This document shows, piece by piece, positions 58,883-64,000 of a DNA stretch of 64,000 nucleotides. The notes under the pieces are model-generated. The model saw only the letters and a list, made by a program, of their open reading frames with translations, had not been told where the DNA came from and searched no databases. Numbering within the stretch: the first letter of the stretch is position 1; each line of letters starts with the position of its first letter. The stretch comes from Nageia nagi (lineage: Eukaryota; Pinophyta). The stretch covers positions 57,722,001 to 57,786,000 of the forward strand of contig JBITNC010000001.1 of the NCBI GenBank assembly GCA_050084985.1. The letters run 5' to 3'. Made by a program: the position numbers and the translations under genes.

Positions 58883-61800
58883 TTAAATTGATATTTGATT
58901 TGACCTCATGAATTCTACCTTTATCATCTCTTGGATGAGCTTTGAGAACTTATCTTCAAAATTGTTTTCTAACCAATCTACAAAACTATCATATATTTTG
59001 TATGTCATATCACAAAATATGTTCATCTCATATAGTGTATATATAGTTTTATCTCCCTTGTATAGTGGAGACATCCTATTTCTATCAAAAACCTCTAAGG
59101 TACCATTCAACTTATTAATCTTTGACATGAGTGATTTCATACATTTATCTATACACAATATCAACTCATCTAAATGGGCCACTTTTTGGACATTGCCAAC
59201 ATCTTATCATTGAATTATCAATACTTGTATCTAAAATTTCTTTTTGGTTCATGAACTTAATAATCTTTGCATTCTCCATAAACATATTTACAATATTGCT
59301 CTTCAAATAAAAAATGACCTTATACTCATCTATTTTCTTCTCATAGTATAACATATACTCCTGGACTAAATTTAATAAAATCAAAATTGGAATAACCTTA
59401 ACCCAATATATAGCTTTAATATTTTTCAATGTGTCAATTGGAAATATTTCCTTAACCCATGCCTATGTATCTTGGGCAAAATTATGTTCTTTAATTTTTA
59501 ATTTTTCCTCTAGCTCCACTTTTACCTTAACAAAATTATCTATGGTTTCCCTCAAGTTAACATCCTTCTTTACATTTGCATTTTATATAACCTTCAAATT
59601 CTCTTTTAACCTTTCCTTTGTCTTCTTTTAAGGATTTATATTCTATTTCCTTACTCTTAAGTGAAGCCTTAAAATAATCAATCTCTAGCTCCAAGGCCTC
59701 AATATGACCATTTTCCATGATGAGCTCTGTGCCTTTAGCTTTTAGCTCATCTTCTCTTTATTTTATAGCTTTGGCCAACTTAGAAGAATTATTTCTTCCT
59801 AAAATTATTGAATTTATCTATTCAATAAATTAATTTTAGTAAGGTGAAATTTCTTCTTCTCAGTAGCAATAGCTTGATACTTCTCCAACTTGTTGACTTT
59901 TCTCTCTAGTATTATCACATCAACATCCATTAAAGTCATGCCAATTTGCATTGCCTTTCTCTTATCCATCTACTTGATTTTATTAGACCTCAACTATAGA
60001 GATATGCCTTTAGCATCTGATGGTTTTTCTGATGATGGATCAAGTTATGTTGCTGATATTTCTAACACCTGCTTTGAATGTCTACTACATTATCCAACTA
60101 TATCTTCCATTGAATCTTCTTCTCTTTATGGTTCTTTTCGAACCATTCCTTATTTTATTTAGTAATACTCTTATAATATATAGGTTAAGAAGAAGAATCT
60201 ATTTTCTAAATGGAGATGGGAGGTATCACCATAAACACAACATCTTCTTCATCATCATATTTATCCCTTGGTGGGCTTGCATGTTGTGGGATCACTAAAG
60301 CTGTATGCTAGGGATATGGAATAGTATGAACTTATTTTGGGTTTTGTTCTTCCTCTTCTTGTACCTTTAGAATAATTTTCTTCTTATTTTGAAGGGAAGG
60401 GATCTCCTCTTTTAAAGGCATCTCCTTGGGAGAAGGCATTTTTCTATGGCTCCTTTTTATAACACTGAATTATTGATTATACTCTTCACTCTTTGATTCA
60501 TTAGGCCTTTTAGTAATTACAATAATAGTTACATCTTCATTAGGCTCATCATTATCTATTGTTGATCCTTATAGGATAATCTTTTGATATTGAGGCTTTT
60601 TTGGAGGCTTCTTTCCATTCTTGGTTCTCTTATAAGTTTTCTTTAGGGATTGAGCTTTCCTTTTTTGAATTATCTTCTTCTTGGTAGGATCTTCTTATTT
60701 CTCTAAGTGCTTAGCCAAAGCAACATCCTTCTTTTCTTACTCCTTTCATTTTTGTTCATCTTATTTTACAAGTTTTCTTTTCAGATCCTTCATATAAACA
60801 ATATCTTTATCTAACATTATTTTTTCATCTACTTGGGACTTAATAATAATTCCCATCAACATGGGTTGTTCCCCATATTTTTGTTACTTATTTAATAATG
60901 CCTCTTCTTCAGAAGTCATATGACCCTTTCATTTTACACCCTCCAAACTTTTATCCATAGTTGCAACTTTTTTCTTCTTAGGGTCTATGGCCTTACTTGC
61001 TACATATTCCTTATCATAGGCATATGAGAATGTCTTATCTTGTTCATACATCCATGCCAAAGATTTTTGTTTACTCTTAACTTGGTACTATATAAAATAT
61101 TTCTTATTATGCTCTAGCCATTTAGAGTTATCAAGGATTTTTTGAAGAGCCTTAGGTAAACTAATATCTCTATCAAAAGAAGAAGAATACTCAACTCTGA
61201 TTGTATTATTTCTTCTTCAAAGAGGAATGCATGAAGTCTCTAGCAAGGAATCCAAAAAAAATGGTCCATATTTAGAGTTATTTTTGAAATTTTCAAACTT
61301 ATCCATTGAAACTTTGGTAAAATCAAGAGCCTTTAATTTGATTATCTTCAAATGAGCTATTAACACTCCCAAAGGTCAATAGATAAGACACTAAAATTTG
61401 CTCCAGTTGTAGCCTTTGCATTTTTGTTATAAAATATTCCTAGTGAAATTTGTTGAAGGCTTGAACTAAGTTGAAGCCTAGGGAATATGTGTATAATTTT
61501 TTTTTCCCCTTAGGTACTCCCCATGATGTTTCAACATAATCCTCCTATCTTGTGACCTCCATACCTCCATAGAAAAAACACAATTTGAAAGAAAAAATGG
61601 TAGCTTCATCAGCTTATCATAGAATCCATTCAATATAATAATTGTATAATTTTTTATGAAAAGATAATCACCTTTCCAAAATTATCCTTGCTACAAATTT
61701 AAAATTGCTAACTTGGACAACCTAGGACAAGTTCTATCAAAAATGAAATTAATATCAAGAGAAAGTATCTCATAAAGTCATAATAGGACCCATTTATGTT

Positions 61801-62530
61801 GAGCACTTGAGTCCATTCATCTACACTCTAGGGACTTTCATATACATCTATATGAGATATTTGTAGGTCTTGGAATGAATTTGGATGTTGATGGAGGATA
61901 AACCAACATAGCAAGGATGAATAATGATCCTCATTTAACCTATCTTTGTTCACCAAAATCATAGATAATTTATTATTGATCATCTTGTACAAATCTTGAT
62001 GGCACTAAGTGTGGTTTTTAATGGTCCATAATGCCATGGTGATATGCTCTAGCTACATAATTTGTATATCCTTTTCCCCATACAAGACCATGATCATGAT
62101 AATAAAGTGGGAGAAGATAGGTTTAAATAATGAGATCCCATAAAACTTCTTCTTAGAAATGAGATTGAGAAAAAATAGTTAATCAATTTAAGGGATATTT
62201 ATCTCTATCTTTTGTGACCACCTTCACACTAGCCTAGGACTTTATAGAATATGGATGGAAAAAGGCTTTGTACATCATTGTTCTAAATTTTATTTAACTC
62301 AAATTTAGTTAGGGGATCTAGGGCTTTGATCAATTTAGGGTAAAGATCATATCCTTCCCATAAAAAGGGTACAATGAAATCTATTTCATATAATAAATCC
62401 CATAAGGAATTATCTTCGATATTTTCAGCTTTAGAGGATTTTAATTTCAAGTCTACATGATTTTCTAGCAAATTTGTTTCAAATAAATTCTCATTTATAT
62501 CATGTATTGTACTCTAAGGTACCAAAGACT
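58883..62530 (-). pseudogene. Extra ORF of element 5 (unknown function, between pol and 3' end)
   Basis: This is a sense-strand coding region with stops. The N-terminal piece is 62283-62471 (LWDLLYEIDFIVPFLWEGYD). The block NGSYYDFMRYFLLI lies at about 61750-61793 and matches HGSYYDFMEKFFIL in element 2. A Lys/Glu-rich linker follows at 60.3-60.7 kb (EIPSLQNKKKIILKVQEEEE), then a coiled-coil-like stretch near 59500-59570 (VKVKVELEEKLKIKEHNFAQ) and a C-terminal part in the two open pieces 59166-59429 and 58883-59182 (SPLYKGDKTIYTLYEMN, YDSFVDWLENNFEDKFSKLI), offset by a frameshift near 59175. No enzyme motif or clear membrane anchor is seen. Function unknown. Confidence 0.72.
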
Positions 62531-62839
62531 TACCCATTTAGATGAAAACTACATATATGAGATGGAAAATCATATTCAAAGGAAAGAATGTTGAAAGCTA
62601 TAAAAATGCTAAGCTCTCAATCATCCAAAAATGTGATGGTAAAATGAATAAGGCACAAACTTCAAATGAAGTTAAAAAATGAATTTAAAATGTCTAACTA
62701 CCCTAATTAATGCAAATATGCACCTCAAAAACTATGTGTAGGAAAATTTGAAGTTAAATATATACATATAATACAACTAATGCAGTTAACATGCGATGTA
62801 TAAATTTAAAAGCTGGCCATTAATCATGATCAGAAGGCT

Positions 62840-63590
62840 TCAAAATCTACTCCCTCCAATTCAAATGTGTTATTCCAAATATTTTTGATAATGTAATTTT
62901 GTCCAAACCACCAAAAATCAAACTTCTAATGGTGCCTAGGCTTGGTGCAATTTTTGTCCCATTTAAGAACTAAATCACTAGGATTGAAAGAAACATTAGA
63001 TGTATACCTTTTATCAAACCATTTATTTACCATAATATTTCTCTTTTGGATTTCTCTACATGAATTCTCCTAAATCTCATCTAAGTAGATAAGACCAAAC
63101 ATCCTTACCTATAATGGGTCTGCATCATTCATATCATACCAATTTAGCAATTGTAATGTTGGTAACTCAATGTGAGATGATAATATAGCTCTTTTCCCAT
63201 AAATAAGAATGTAAAGAGAGTTTTTGATGGAAGATTTATAAGTGATCTGATCCACCAATAATGCAAGGTTGAGCTTCTTATTCCAATCTCTTTGATTTTC
63301 ATCCACTTTCCTCTTCAAGATCCTTAATAGATTCTTATTTATTAACTCAGCTAATCCATTACCTTAAGGGTAATAATTGGAAGAAGTTTTCTAGTAAACA
63401 CCATACTTAAGAGAAAAATCTGAAACTCTAGCTCCCAAAAATGTTGGATCATTATCTAAAATAACTATTTGTGGGATACCATTTATGATATAGTCAAAAA
63501 AGCATATTGAATCCAATGAAAACTAACACATAAAATTGAGAGATATTTCTTGATAGCTTGACTCAGTGAGCTAAAATATGAGCAAGAAAA
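62840..63590 (-). pseudogene. Integrase of element 5 (partial)
   Basis: The core shows INGIPQIVILDNDPTFLGA (second Asp) near 63440-63490 and GNGLAELINKNLLRILKRKV with the catalytic Glu near 63300-63360. Next come NQRDWNKKLNLALLVDQITY and SLYILIYGKRAILSSHIELP, in the open piece 63109-63318. A C-terminal SDLVLKWDK block lies near 62960. The style is that of the integrase of element 2. Right of about 63590 the match stops, so the N-terminal zinc and first-Asp regions are missing or displaced. Confidence 0.82.
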
Positions 63591-64000
63591 ATAGGTTTGA
63601 AAATATCAAATGAGAGTGAAGTTATAATGCCTATTCTGGGGGGTCCCTTAGCCCCCCAATATCTACCTCCTATCATTACCATTGAAAAGGAGGATCCCAT
63701 ATATAACCATCAAAAATCATCATTCAGGGACACTATTTAGACTAGGAGCTCTAATGTGTAGTGCTCTACTAGCTTTAAGTAGTCTCATAAGTGCATTCAT
63801 TGCTAAGTACAAGACCCCACTAAAATAGAAAGTGGATTCCTAAAAGCAAAGGAAGAAATACCCCATGTGTACATAAGAAGCACAAGGGTTAGTAACAAAA
63901 TTTAGCTCTCCAAGAATCAAGGATTCATTTGTCAATTTCTTGGCTATTATATTCAACCATATGCAATAGAAGTCTAGGTCCATCACACTTGAGAGACAAA
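63591..64000. other. Right-edge segment, unassigned
   Basis: Integrase N-terminal sequence is expected but not seen. The segment is slightly richer in GC, has a G6/C6 inverted repeat at 63638-63657, and may be another insertion reaching beyond the window. Confidence 0.4.

Noticed and set aside
58908-60298. Several plus-strand frames of 66-101 codons
   Set aside because: They are antisense to the extra ORF of element 5, where the minus strand gives the coherent, hydrophilic protein shared with element 2.
63638-63657. Rho-independent terminator
   Set aside because: It has the stem but the context is a plant nuclear genome, and no downstream T-run or gene end is associated with it.

Overview
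This is a piece of a large, AT-rich, repeat-choked plant nuclear genome. I find no host gene, no tRNA or rRNA gene and no bacterial-type feature. Almost everything recognisable is a decayed LTR retrotransposon of plant type: Ty3/gypsy elements of the Tat kind, which carry a second archaeal-type RNase H, one chromovirus-like Ty3/gypsy element, and two Ty1/copia families using initiator-Met-tRNA primer sites. There is also one LINE reverse-transcriptase remnant. Old, stop-riddled Tat elements at this density would fit a gymnosperm or another giant plant genome; the species is an inference I cannot prove.

Layout. 1-6672: Tat element 1 (minus strand; 5' LTR 6066-6672, gag-pol running off the left edge), inserted into the 3' LTR of element 2. 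6673-24863: Tat-like element 2 (minus), with 5' LTR 23140-24863, gag, protease, an archaeal-type RNase H placed BEFORE the reverse transcriptase, RT, RNase H, integrase and a long extra ORF (about 7.4-11.3 kb) between pol and the 3' LTR. Its gag is split by copia A (17594-22679, minus), which has near-identical LTRs and a perfect GGTTG target duplication. 24864-26117: non-coding, with one copy of a dispersed repeat called R here.

26118-52551: Tat element 4 (minus) with its own LTR pair, about 9-10 kb once three later insertions are removed. These are element 3 (chromovirus-like, 27718-34799, itself carrying an LTR-leader fragment of the element 2 family), copia B (40136-48501, plus strand, full of satellite-like tandem arrays, cutting the protease at its active site) and a rearranged copia-B fragment (49281-50687). 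52552-55460: LINE RT remnant, then R repeats in inverted arrangement. 55460-58880: non-coding DNA with a cluster of CTAGGATCC palindromes and a CA/TA microsatellite. 58.88-63.58 kb: element 5 (minus), a relative of element 2 with the same kind of extra ORF downstream of an integrase that runs towards the right edge.

How it fits together: the window is a stratigraphy of insertions. Copia A is youngest (LTRs differ by about 8 substitutions and one indel); the Tat elements, element 3 and copia B are much older. Many stop codons can be read as C-to-T or G-to-A changes (Trp TGG to TGA/TAG, Gln CAG to TAG), the usual decay of methylated, silenced DNA. The two observations I would check first are the homologous extra ORF in elements 2 and 5, and the unusual domain order of element 2.
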